The notes under the pieces: generated by a model
The model's database searches: none
Seen by the model: only the letters and a program-made list of their open reading frames with translations
Told to the model about the DNA's origin: nothing
Shown here: one piece after another, positions 55,416 through 63,411 of the stretch
How positions within the stretch are numbered: position 1 is the first letter of the stretch
How the letters are laid out: each line of letters starts with the position of its first letter
Assembly (NCBI GenBank): GCA_027315205.1
Contig: DAHUYM010000001.1
Span: forward strand, 62,001-126,000
From: Leptospirillum sp.
Lineage (GTDB): Bacteria > Nitrospirota > Leptospirillia > Leptospirillales > Leptospirillaceae
Direction of reading: 5' to 3'
Length of the DNA: 64,000 nt
Translations under genes and position numbers: made by a program

Positions 55416-55784
55416 TCATGCGCGGAAGTTCACACCGTCCCGTCCTTCCGCGGGATCCACGATCCCTTCGGAATGGGGCCCTTCGAGGCGCCATTTCGGG
55501 TCATTCGCACGGGGTTGGGACAGGATTTCGGAGGCAAGACCGAGCCCGCCCCCCCTTTCCAGGTCCCGTGCCAGCTCGCGCTGAAACATCTCCTGCGCGA
55601 CATCCATACCGGTCGATTCTCCAGTGATTCCTTTCTTCGGGATGGTTTTCCACATCTCCTGGATAAGAATGCCGATCACCATCCCTTCGAATTTGCGTGC
55701 GGCTTTCTTGAGCTTCGGATCCGCGTCCGGCCGGTCCGGTTTAGTCCGGGCAAGCATCTCGACCCCAACGGAGGGCGTCTTCAT
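55416..55784 (-). CDS. flgJ: FlgJ-like rod-binding protein (N-terminal domain only)
   Basis: 122 residues. KLKKAARKFEGMVIGILIQE and MWKTIPKKG match the rod-cap domain of FlgJ. The muramidase domain of enterobacterial FlgJ is absent, which is normal in many phyla; another lytic enzyme must open the peptidoglycan. MFQRELARDLERGGGLGLAS fits the second half of the domain. It overlaps flgI by 4 bp and precedes the flagellin by 31 bp. Confidence 0.9.
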   Translation of the reverse strand: MKTPSVGVEMLARTKPDRPDADPKLKKAARKFEGMVIGILIQEMWKTIPKKGITGESTGMDVAQEMFQRELARDLERGGGLGLASEILSQPRANDPKWRLEGPHSEGIVDPAEGRDGVNFRA

Positions 55785-56851
55785 CCCACGACCCGAATTG
55801 TGGCCTGAAGGGCTCCTGCCTCTTTCAGGGCCTCAAGAATCGCGATCAGGTCTTCAGTACGCGTACCCAGAAGGTTCAGCGCACGGATCACCGACCGGAG
55901 CGTCACAGAACGTGCGACCCACTGCAGCTTCTGGTCGCCGGAAGGGGCCCCTTTTTTGCTTTTCGCCCCGACCTGGACGGTCACGTCCTTCTGGGACACT
56001 GCACAGGGAGAGAGCATGACACCGCGACCGATCACGATCGTTCCGGTCTGCTGGTTGATCACGACGACCGGAAGTCTGTCGGGTGTCACCCGGAGATTCA
56101 GGATCCTGGCCATGAATCCCACCACATCGTCCTGGGAGGATTCGGGAATCCGGACATCCACCGTTCCGGCATCGATCGCCCTCGAGATCCGCCCGGAGAA
56201 GAAGGCGTTGATCGCCCGGGTGATCCGCGTCGCGGTCGTGAAATTGGACCGTTCGAGATTGATCCAGAGGTGCTTCCGGCCGTTGAATGTGACGTGAATA
56301 TTCCGGACGACGAGACCCCCGTCCGACACGGTTCCCGCCGTGCGACGCCCACCGATCGGATCCCCCTTCGCGGCCTCGAGACCAACCGGGTCCGACGTCA
56401 GGGTGTTCACGGCCCCCTGGGAGGTCGCGTAAACCCGGCCGTCCGGACCTTTCAATTCGGCCAGGAGGAGGGTTCCTCCGGCCAGCGACAAGGCGTCTCC
56501 GATCGATGCGACCCTCACTGAAAACCGGCTTCCGACCCGGGAAAACGGTGCGAGGTTCGCCGTCAAGAAAACGGCAGCCACATTGCGCCCCTGGATCTTC
56601 TGGTCAAGATCTTTCACGTTGACGCCGAGCCGGGACAGCGCCGACACGAGCGAACGCCGGGTAAACGGCGACATCTTGGTGTCCCCGGTTCCGGGAAGGC
56701 CTACGACAAGCCCGTATCCGACCAGCGGGTTGTCGGTCACCCCCTCGACGCGGGCGAGATCTTCGATCCTCTCGGCAATCGCCGCAACCGGTCCGGACAA
56801 TGTGATAACCGCCAGTAAAACCCCTGTCCACACGCCGAAGGAGCGTCTCAT
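55781..56851 (-). CDS. flgI: Flagellar P-ring protein FlgI
   Basis: 356 residues. A Sec signal peptide (VWTGVLLAVITLSGPVAAIA) is followed by IEDLARVEGVTDNPLVGYGL and VVGLPGTGDTK, the invariant FlgI start; GTIVIGRGVMLSPCAVSQKD and LNLLGTRTEDLIAILEALKE match its C-terminal part. It forms the periplasmic ring around the rod in the peptidoglycan layer. Its presence with FlgH confirms a two-membrane envelope. Overlaps flgH and flgJ by 4 bp each. Confidence 0.97.
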   Translation of the reverse strand: MRRSFGVWTGVLLAVITLSGPVAAIAERIEDLARVEGVTDNPLVGYGLVVGLPGTGDTKMSPFTRRSLVSALSRLGVNVKDLDQKIQGRNVAAVFLTANLAPFSRVGSRFSVRVASIGDALSLAGGTLLLAELKGPDGRVYATSQGAVNTLTSDPVGLEAAKGDPIGGRRTAGTVSDGGLVVRNIHVTFNGRKHLWINLERSNFTTATRITRAINAFFSGRISRAIDAGTVDVRIPESSQDDVVGFMARILNLRVTPDRLPVVVINQQTGTIVIGRGVMLSPCAVSQKDVTVQVGAKSKKGAPSGDQKLQWVARSVTLRSVIRALNLLGTRTEDLIAILEALKEAGALQATIRVVG

Positions 56852-57510
56852 TTTGGAGCTCCCTGAGTCGTTCCCTGTGCGGATGACAGTGTCTTGGGGG
56901 CCGCCGGAGGATTTGCGCCGCCGGAGACAGGTTTTTGGGCTCCGATTCCCGGAACATTACCGTTTGCCGCAACGTTTCCGGACACCAGGGGCTTCACCCG
57001 GCCCGAAAGACGTTCCGAATTCCCGGGCGTTTCATGGTCGTAGCGATACCGTCCCATGGCCAGGCGGTCGATAGGAACCGTATTGTCGTATCCGATATCC
57101 GCACTGCGCACCCGACCTTCGATCACCCAACGCTTCAATTCTCCCTTTCGACGGATCGTCCGGCGGGCGAATACGAGCAGATCCTTCGATCCCGATCGTC
57201 GGATGACGACACCTTCTACGATCGTGTCCCGTCCTTGGGGAAAACCCGGTAGCCCGTTCTTCGGCGGAATCCGGATACCGATCGCGTCCCCCTTGAGCGA
57301 GGCGCTCCGGTCGGAAGCCAGGTCCGCGATTCCCTCGTCCCGATAGAGGGAACCGTCGAAAACGGCATGAGCCGGCCTTTCGGGAAGTGGCTTTGGTGCC
57401 AGGTCGCTCACGACCGGGTAGTGGGGGGGCGGAGACTGAGCGCAACCAAACGCTCCCAGGAAACCGATTCCGGCCACCACGAGCCTCAACGTGCGCTCAA
57501 TCGACCGCAT
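56848..57510 (-). CDS. flgH: Flagellar L-ring lipoprotein FlgH
   Basis: 220 residues from the ATG at 57510. The leader LRLVVAGIGFLGAFGC ends in a lipobox-like Cys, as expected for FlgH. The core includes FDGSLYRDEGIADLASDRSA, SLKGDAIGIRI and KRWVIEGRVRSADIGYDNTV, a variant of the family's later IxGxVRPxDI strand. The C-terminal 50 residues are Pro/Ala/Gly-rich, which is unusual. It forms the outer-membrane ring. It overlaps flgA by 14 bp and flgI by 4 bp. More diverged than FlgI, but position and lipobox support it. Confidence 0.88.
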   Translation of the reverse strand: MRSIERTLRLVVAGIGFLGAFGCAQSPPPHYPVVSDLAPKPLPERPAHAVFDGSLYRDEGIADLASDRSASLKGDAIGIRIPPKNGLPGFPQGRDTIVEGVVIRRSGSKDLLVFARRTIRRKGELKRWVIEGRVRSADIGYDNTVPIDRLAMGRYRYDHETPGNSERLSGRVKPLVSGNVAANGNVPGIGAQKPVSGGANPPAAPKTLSSAQGTTQGAPK

Positions 57511-58147
57511 GTTTACGATCCTCCATACGGATCCGGACCCGATCGGGACCGGTGACTTCTCCCTGAAGACGAGCCCCTGAAATCGGGTTGAAGACGGTGA
57601 CGCGGTCTCCGGTCCTCCCGCTTTCCTGGGCAATTCCCGCGAGCGTGATCACGAAACCGTTTCCGATGGCAAGGATCCGGACCGTATCCCCCGACTGGAC
57701 ACCGGGGAGTCCAACACGGATCGCGCCGTTACGGACTCTTCGTCCGGACCGGGGGAGCAGGCCTTTTTTCGCGAATCCGACCCGTACGTCGAAGTAGAAC
57801 GTCTCGACCATGACCGGGCCCTTCATCACGACGAGACCCATATGAAATGTCCGACGGTCGGGGTCCTTTCCCTCCACCGTCACCATTCCTTCAAGTCCGT
57901 CCGGGTCGGGGTACGAAAAGGAATTCGGCCGGCCTTCGTAGAAAAGTCGATCCCCTCTCGAGACACCCAGAACTTCCCGAACCTTGAGGTCCAGGACAGA
58001 GGGATCGACGCGGATCGACCGGTCGGCTCCCGGGACGATCAGGCTCCTTTGGGCGGATATGGCCGAAACAGCCCACGACAAGGTGCCCAAAAGCGCGAGA
58101 AAGCTCATCCCGAGTCCCCATCCGAACCTTTTCATCCATTGACGCAT
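57497..58147 (-). CDS. flgA: Flagellar P-ring chaperone FlgA
   Basis: 216 residues. A signal peptide (LGMSFLALLGTLSWAVSAIS) sends it to the periplasm. The C-terminal SAF-like domain is typical: GAIRVGLPGVQSGDTVRILA, FVITLAGIAQESGRTGDRVT and FNPISGARLQGEVTGPDRVR. FlgA helps FlgI assemble into the P-ring. It starts 9 bp after the flgG stop, overlaps flgH, and keeps the flgG-flgA-flgH-flgI order common outside the enterics. Confidence 0.94.
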   Translation of the reverse strand: MRQWMKRFGWGLGMSFLALLGTLSWAVSAISAQRSLIVPGADRSIRVDPSVLDLKVREVLGVSRGDRLFYEGRPNSFSYPDPDGLEGMVTVEGKDPDRRTFHMGLVVMKGPVMVETFYFDVRVGFAKKGLLPRSGRRVRNGAIRVGLPGVQSGDTVRILAIGNGFVITLAGIAQESGRTGDRVTVFNPISGARLQGEVTGPDRVRIRMEDRKHAVD

Positions 58148-58156
58148 GGCACCCTC

Positions 58157-58942
58157 CTACAGAGTCGCGGTATACCCGAGCATCCGGTTCACGGTCCGGA
58201 TACCGGTGGCGTCCATCTGGTAAGCGCGCTGCCCGATCACCATATTCACCAGTTCTTCGGCGACATTGACGTTCGATGCCTCGAGAAACCCGGACTGGAG
58301 ATGGCCGATCCCGTTGGTTCCCGGATTGGCCAGTTGGGGACGGCCGGATGCCGCCGTTTCGGTAAAGAGGTTGTTTCCCCGGCTTTCGAGCCCCGCGGGA
58401 TTGACGAATTGGGCCAGCACAACCTGTCCGATCCGGGCGGGGAGGACCTGACCCGGAAGCATGACTGTAACCTCGCCGTCCGGAGACACATGGATCGATT
58501 TGGCATTAGGGGGGACGTTGACCGGAGGATTGGTCACGAGTCCGCCCATGGTCACCAGGCGCCCCCGGCCGTCGAGACTGAAGGTTCCGTCCCGCGTATA
58601 GGCCGTTCTTCCGTCCGGCAGAGAGACCTGGAAGAATCCGTTCCCTTGTATCGCAAGGTCCAATGCGTTATTCGTCTCTTTGAATGACCCCTGGAGAAAA
58701 ATTTTCTGCACGCTCGCCGCGCGGACCCCGAGACCGACCTGCATTCCCGTCGGGCTCTGGTTTCCCAGGAGGGATTCCGCTTCACCCGGGGGAACCATGG
58801 TCTGGTACATGAGATCCTGGAAATTCGCCCGTTGTCGCTTGTATCCGGTCGTATTGATATTCGCCAGGTTATTGGTGATCACGTCGAGATTGGTTTGCTG
58901 GGCCTCCATCCCGGAAGCGGCATTCCAGAGAGATCGAAACAT
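58157..58942 (-). CDS. flgG: Flagellar distal rod protein FlgG
   Basis: 261 residues from the ATG at 58942 (AAGGA 6 bases upstream), exactly the family length; a longer open frame to 59590 is a shadow of flgF. The start MFRSLWNAASGMEAQQTNLD and NNLANINTTGYKRQRANFQD are diagnostic; QGNGFFQVSLPDGRTAYTRD and the C-terminal NVNVAEELVNMVIGQRAYQM, then the TVNRMLG end, complete it. It builds the distal rod that passes through the P and L rings encoded next in the operon. Confidence 0.98.
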   Translation of the reverse strand: MFRSLWNAASGMEAQQTNLDVITNNLANINTTGYKRQRANFQDLMYQTMVPPGEAESLLGNQSPTGMQVGLGVRAASVQKIFLQGSFKETNNALDLAIQGNGFFQVSLPDGRTAYTRDGTFSLDGRGRLVTMGGLVTNPPVNVPPNAKSIHVSPDGEVTVMLPGQVLPARIGQVVLAQFVNPAGLESRGNNLFTETAASGRPQLANPGTNGIGHLQSGFLEASNVNVAEELVNMVIGQRAYQMDATGIRTVNRMLGYTATL

Positions 58943-58980
58943 CGCGCATCCTTTCTTTCGCGTGACAGCCGCGTTCGTAC

Positions 58981-59784
58981 TTATGCAATGACAGAGATGT
59001 CGTTCACGGTGCGCCGGGTCAGGTCGTTCAGAGTCTTCAAGGCTTTCAGGTGCGTTTCGAACGATCGCATGGCTTCGATCATCCGGACCATTTCGAACGT
59101 TCCGTTGACATTGGATCCTTCGTATCCTCCCTCCATGATCTGGGGAACGGATACCGGTCTCACGCTGTCGTTCGCCTCGAACAGGCCATCGCCGACCTTC
59201 GCCAATCCTTTCGTTCCACCCGTCGGAACCACGATTCCGATTTTTCCGATGACCTGCTCGCCCTTGAACAGCGTCCCGTCTCCACGAACCCGTATCGCCC
59301 CGGGAACCGTCTGAGGCAGCCGGATCGGTCTCCGGAACGTATCGAGAACCTTGTACCCTTCGTGGGTCATTAGAAATCCGCTTCCGTCGATGGTGAACCG
59401 GCCGTTTCGCGTCAGTAGATTGGCTCGGGACGTGGACACCTGGAAAAATCCGTCTCCGTTGATCGCGAGATCGAGAGGGTTTCCTGTCGCCCGGAAGCTC
59501 CCCTGTTCGTAACGGACATGGATCCCGTCCACGCCGGCATGAGGGACATCGCCTCCCGCCATCCCCCAGGGTTTGGGAAACTCGCCCCATGGCGTCAGGT
59601 TATAGTCGGGCCGGTCCGGAGGGACCTTGTGGAGCCATTCGCGATGGGGGAGATAGGTGCGAAAAGTCACCCTGTCCTTCTTGAACCCCGGTGTATCGAC
59701 GTTCGCAAGATTGTTTGTCAGCACATCCATCAGCTGTTCCTGGGATTGGGCCCCGGAAACAAGCGAGAATTCGGCCTGGCGCAT
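58981..59784 (-). CDS. flgF: Flagellar proximal rod protein FlgF
   Basis: 267 residues from the ATG at 59784 (GGGAGGAG upstream); an in-frame start at 59805 is poorer. The rod family signature is MDVLTNNLANVDTPGFKKDR; the hook-basal-body core has LDLAINGDGFFQVSTSRANL and the C-terminus VNGTFEMVRMIEAMRSFETH. Closest to FlgF by its place before flgG and its composition. It is the first gene of the flgFGAHIJ-flagellin operon, with a sigma-54 promoter 37 bp upstream. Confidence 0.93.
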   Translation of the reverse strand: MRQAEFSLVSGAQSQEQLMDVLTNNLANVDTPGFKKDRVTFRTYLPHREWLHKVPPDRPDYNLTPWGEFPKPWGMAGGDVPHAGVDGIHVRYEQGSFRATGNPLDLAINGDGFFQVSTSRANLLTRNGRFTIDGSGFLMTHEGYKVLDTFRRPIRLPQTVPGAIRVRGDGTLFKGEQVIGKIGIVVPTGGTKGLAKVGDGLFEANDSVRPVSVPQIMEGGYEGSNVNGTFEMVRMIEAMRSFETHLKALKTLNDLTRRTVNDISVIA

Positions 59785-59820
59785 TGCTCCTCCCTTCACA
59801 CACAACTCGATCCGGGGAAC

Positions 59821-59836
59821 AGCAAGTGACGTGCCA
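59821..59836 (-). promoter_or_regulatory. Sigma-54 promoter of the flgF operon
   Basis: On the minus strand TGGCACG, 4 bases, TTGCT: a full match to the -24/-12 consensus with correct spacing, 37 bp before the flgF ATG. A run of A/T-rich DNA (59837-59885) lies just upstream, a suitable site for bending or activator binding. Confidence 0.9.
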
Positions 59837-60031
59837 ACAAATAAAAATAAAATATATTCTAAATTTACTATGTAGTTATATTATTACGACACAGAAAAGG
59901 ACCGGGGATGCAGGCTCTTTTTTCCCGGTCGGGAGGGACCCCTACGGAAAAAAGTGCCACGTTGGGACATCGGCAGTCAGTATATTGACTGTGACGGAGA
60001 GGTTACGGCTTAAGTGCGTTTGGGCGGGCGT

Positions 60032-61786
60032 TCAGGGACGGCTCGGAACCACACGCCCGGAAAGTCCCGAAAACCGGACGGTCCTCCGTTCGATCGCCGA
60101 CAGGAAGACACCTCTGTTTCCGAAAAGCACGACCCGGCGACGGGCCCGGGTGACGGCCGTATAGAGGAGCTCTCGGGTCAGGACCGGCGAGAGTTCGTGG
60201 GGGAGAATGAGAAAGACCGTGTCGTACTCGCTCCCCTGGCTCTTGTGGACAGTCATGCAGAACGCGGGACCGTGTGCGGGAAGAAGCGATAAGGGGATCC
60301 TGCGGACCGTGCCGGACCCGGATCTGAAAAGGGCGTATTCCGGATCGCCCCATCCCGGAAGCGGCACGATCCCTATATCCCCGTTCGCCAGATCGAGTCC
60401 GCCGTCGTTTTCAAGAATCAGGATCGGTCGGCCCAGAGGCCCATCCTTCCTGGCGAGGACCCCTGTCCGATGCGACCAGTACCTTTCCAGTCGTCTGGAA
60501 AGTCCCGCCACCCCCCGCTCTCCTTCGCGATGGACAGCGAGAACCCGGAATACGGAAAGGGCTTCGAACGCAGCTTCCGCATTTCCAGACAACCGGTAGG
60601 GCTCGTATTCGTCGAGGACCTTATCAAAGAAGAGTACCGGCGGGGCACCTTCCCCCAGGTCGACCCACTCTACGCCCGGCATTCCTTGCTCCCAGAGAGC
60701 TTTTTCCAGGACGCGGCTCTCACCGTTCCCCACCATGCGTGCAAAACGGCCAATGCCGGAATCTTCCGGGAACCGCCAGGACCGTTCAAGCCGGACCACC
60801 GGTCCGGATCCGGTTTTCCCGGCCAGGACAAGATCGTCCAGGACAGATCCCGGTCCGACACTTGAAAGTTGTCCGGGATCTCCCACCAGAATCATTTTCG
60901 CCCCGGCGGGAGTCCCCGAGAGAAGCCGGTCAAAGAGCGGGAGTTCCATCATGGACATTTCGTCGACGACCACGAGATCCGCTTTCAGGGGATTCTCGGC
61001 ATCGTGCTCCGAATGCCCGGTCCTGGGGTTGAAGCCGATCATCCGGTGAACGGTCGTGGGTTGGGGTATGGCTTCCAGGAACGCCTTTTCCTCGGCACTC
61101 AGGAAGGAAGAGCTCTTATGGAAATGGGCCAGGGATTCCCCAAGCCTCTGTGCCGCTTTTCCGGTCGGGGCGGAAAGCCGTATCCTTCCGGGAAGGAGTA
61201 TTCCGGCATGGAAAAAAAGGAGGAGGAGCCGGACGGTCGCGGAGGTTTTTCCGGTGCCGGGTCCTCCCGTCAGTACGAGAAGACGGGAGTTCAGGGCGCG
61301 TTGTACGGCCATGGAGAGAGCCGGGGTCACGGACTCCGGTCCGAACAATCCAGACGATCGTTCCACAACGGGGGGAGGGATTGTCCGGCCGTCTTCCTCC
61401 CATCGCTCGGCGAGGGCCTGACCGACGCGTGTTTCCATTCGCCATAGCCTTTCGAGGTAAAGACGTGGACTTCCAGGTTCGCGCACGAACAGATCGCCGG
61501 TACCGGACCCGTCAGAGACGGAAGGATGGCCGAAAAAAGATTCCCAAGCGGGAAGGGGGGGGTATTCCGAAAAGACGGATGGAACGAGCCCCGACGGAAC
61601 CGGGGTCCCGGCAATTCTGGAGAGATCCGCACAGAGATGGCCGCGGCGTGCGAAGTAGACCAGGGAAGCGGCGGCGAGACGGAGAAGTCTATCGCCGTTC
61701 GACGCCCGGTCGGCGTATCGAGCCTGAGCCCAGCGGGAAAACTGGAGCTCAAGTTCTCCGAAACCGTCCTCTTGGACCACGCCCAC
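60032..61786 (-). CDS. recD: RecD-like superfamily 1 helicase
   Basis: 584 residues, the length of classical RecD. Motif I is VLTGGPGTGKTSATVRLLLL, Walker B VVVDEMSMMELPLFDRLL, motif III LVGDPGQLSSVGPG, and the C-terminal AFCMTVHKSQGSEYDTVFLI and ELLYTAVTRARRRVVLFG. RecD is the fast 5'-3' helicase of RecBCD, but recB and recC are not in the window; they may be elsewhere. It starts 9 bp after the FAH-family gene and so is the last gene of a dapA-dapB-FAH-recD unit, an odd mix of lysine synthesis and DNA repair. Confidence 0.9.
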   Translation of the reverse strand: MGVVQEDGFGELELQFSRWAQARYADRASNGDRLLRLAAASLVYFARRGHLCADLSRIAGTPVPSGLVPSVFSEYPPLPAWESFFGHPSVSDGSGTGDLFVREPGSPRLYLERLWRMETRVGQALAERWEEDGRTIPPPVVERSSGLFGPESVTPALSMAVQRALNSRLLVLTGGPGTGKTSATVRLLLLFFHAGILLPGRIRLSAPTGKAAQRLGESLAHFHKSSSFLSAEEKAFLEAIPQPTTVHRMIGFNPRTGHSEHDAENPLKADLVVVDEMSMMELPLFDRLLSGTPAGAKMILVGDPGQLSSVGPGSVLDDLVLAGKTGSGPVVRLERSWRFPEDSGIGRFARMVGNGESRVLEKALWEQGMPGVEWVDLGEGAPPVLFFDKVLDEYEPYRLSGNAEAAFEALSVFRVLAVHREGERGVAGLSRRLERYWSHRTGVLARKDGPLGRPILILENDGGLDLANGDIGIVPLPGWGDPEYALFRSGSGTVRRIPLSLLPAHGPAFCMTVHKSQGSEYDTVFLILPHELSPVLTRELLYTAVTRARRRVVLFGNRGVFLSAIERRTVRFSGLSGRVVPSRP

Positions 61787-61795
61787 CTCTTTGCC

Positions 61796-62605
61796 TTAAG
61801 GTTCAGCAAATCCTTTCCAGACGGGTCCCGGGCGGATCCCGACGGGATTCCTGAGCGTTCCGATCCCTTCGACGGTGACCTCGACGGTATCTCCCGGGAA
61901 AAGTGGACCCACCCCCGAAGGCGTTCCGGTCAGGATCACGTCCCCCGGCTCCAGGGTCATGACGTGACTGATGAATGAAAGAAGGGCGGCGGCGTTGAAA
62001 ATCATATCGCTGGCCCTGGCGTGCTGGCGACGTTCTCCGTTGACGACGGTCGAGATTTCCCTGTCGTCAGGCGCCGCGCCGACAAGGATAAAAGGGCCCA
62101 GCGGGCAGAACGAATCGAACGATTTCGCACGGGTATACTGGACGTCCTTTTTCTGAAGATCCCTCGCGGTGACGTCGTTGGCTGCCGTCAGGCCATAGAG
62201 GTATCGGCGGGCTTCGGATACGGGAACGCGCGAAGCCTGACGTCCCACGACCAGGACGAATTCGCCTTCGTGCTCGACCCGCTTGGACATCGAGGGAATC
62301 AGGATCTCTTCTGCCGGGGCGAGAAGCGCCGACGTCGCCTTTATGAAAAGAAGGGGTTCGTCGGGAAGGGGCTTGCCCATCTCAAGGGCGTGTTCGCGAT
62401 AATTCAGGCCGACGGCAACGATTTTTCCCGGGACGACCGGAGGAAGAAGCTGCGCCTCCGAAACCGGTATCGTTCCATGACCGCCCCCATCGAGGGGGTG
62501 GAGCGAATGCCCGTCGTCCGAGACAACGGCATATCGCGGGTTGTCTCCGTCCTGGAATCTGGCCAGCAATACCCCGGAAGGCAAATCGGGAAGGAGACCC
62601 ATCAT
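61796..62605 (-). CDS. Fumarylacetoacetate hydrolase (FAH) family protein
   Basis: 269 residues. The family core is plain: VPGKIVAVGLNYREHALEMG, PLLFIKATSALLAPAEEILI, the metal-binding VEHEGEFVLVVGR with Glu pairs, LTAANDVTARDLQKKD, and VILTGTPSGVGPLFPGDTVE. Members hydrolyse or decarboxylate beta-diketo acids such as acylpyruvates or oxaloacetate. It is cytoplasmic. Its ATG overlaps the dapB stop (ATGA). No aromatic degradation genes are nearby, so a house-cleaning role such as oxaloacetate decarboxylation is as likely as catabolism. Confidence 0.92.
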   Translation of the reverse strand: MMGLLPDLPSGVLLARFQDGDNPRYAVVSDDGHSLHPLDGGGHGTIPVSEAQLLPPVVPGKIVAVGLNYREHALEMGKPLPDEPLLFIKATSALLAPAEEILIPSMSKRVEHEGEFVLVVGRQASRVPVSEARRYLYGLTAANDVTARDLQKKDVQYTRAKSFDSFCPLGPFILVGAAPDDREISTVVNGERRQHARASDMIFNAAALLSFISHVMTLEPGDVILTGTPSGVGPLFPGDTVEVTVEGIGTLRNPVGIRPGPVWKGFAEP

Positions 62606-63411
62606 CCCGTACCCTTTTTCCCGGTCAATCCGAGAACATCGTTCATGGTGTAAACGCCAGGCGTCTTTCCCGCCAGGAAAAGAGCGGCCGTCACGGCTCC
62701 ACGGGCAAACGTCGCCCGGGACGTCGCCCGATGGGTCAGTTCGATGCGCTCCCCTTCTCCAAGAAAATAGACGGTATGGTCTCCGACAACGTCTCCCCCC
62801 CGGAGCGCCATGACGCCCACTTCGTCCACAGTCCGCGGCCCGGCCACCCCTTCCCGGTGGCAGAGCCCGACTTCAGAAAACGTTTTTCCACGGGCCCGGG
62901 CCAGCGCTTCCGCAAGATAGAGGGCGGTCCCGCTCGGGGCATCCTTCTTGAGCCGATGGTGGATTTCCAGGATTTCCCCGTCGAATCCGTCCAGAACCGA
63001 AGCGGCCAATTCGACCAGGTGGGCCAGGAGATGGACCCCCAGACTCATGTTGGGCGAGAGGATCAATGGGATTGTGCATCCATGGGAAAGGACTCTCTCT
63101 TTTTCTTCCGGGGAGAATCCCGTCGTTCCGACGACCAGGGGCTTTCCCGCCTTGGAAAACATGTCTGCGACGGCGATCGAAGACCGGGGACTGGTGAAGT
63201 CGATGCCGACATCGCAATTTCGGGCGGCAGCGGCGGGATCGGTCCCGAACGTGCCCGTGCCGAAAGGGACCGGTCGACCGGTCTTGGGGTCCCCGGGTTC
63301 CGTCACGGCGTTTGAAAGAACCGCACCCTGCGTCTGGGACAGGACTTTCAGGATTTCTTCACCCATCCGTCCTGCCGCTCCGATGACGGCAATCCTGACG
63401 TCCGCTGTCAC
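62602..63411 (-). CDS. dapB: 4-hydroxy-tetrahydrodipicolinate reductase
   Basis: 269 residues from a GTG at 63411 that overlaps the dapA stop (GTGA); a longer frame to 63624 is a dapA shadow. The NAD(P)-binding start is VRIAVIGAAGRMG. DFTSPRSS, the VVGTTGFSPEE segment and the catalytic HHRLKKDAPSGTA, with its His pair and Lys, are intact. It reduces the product of DapA in the diaminopimelate/lysine pathway. Cytoplasmic. Directly coupled to dapA. Confidence 0.97.
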   Translation of the reverse strand: MTADVRIAVIGAAGRMGEEILKVLSQTQGAVLSNAVTEPGDPKTGRPVPFGTGTFGTDPAAAARNCDVGIDFTSPRSSIAVADMFSKAGKPLVVGTTGFSPEEKERVLSHGCTIPLILSPNMSLGVHLLAHLVELAASVLDGFDGEILEIHHRLKKDAPSGTALYLAEALARARGKTFSEVGLCHREGVAGPRTVDEVGVMALRGGDVVGDHTVYFLGEGERIELTHRATSRATFARGAVTAALFLAGKTPGVYTMNDVLGLTGKKGTG

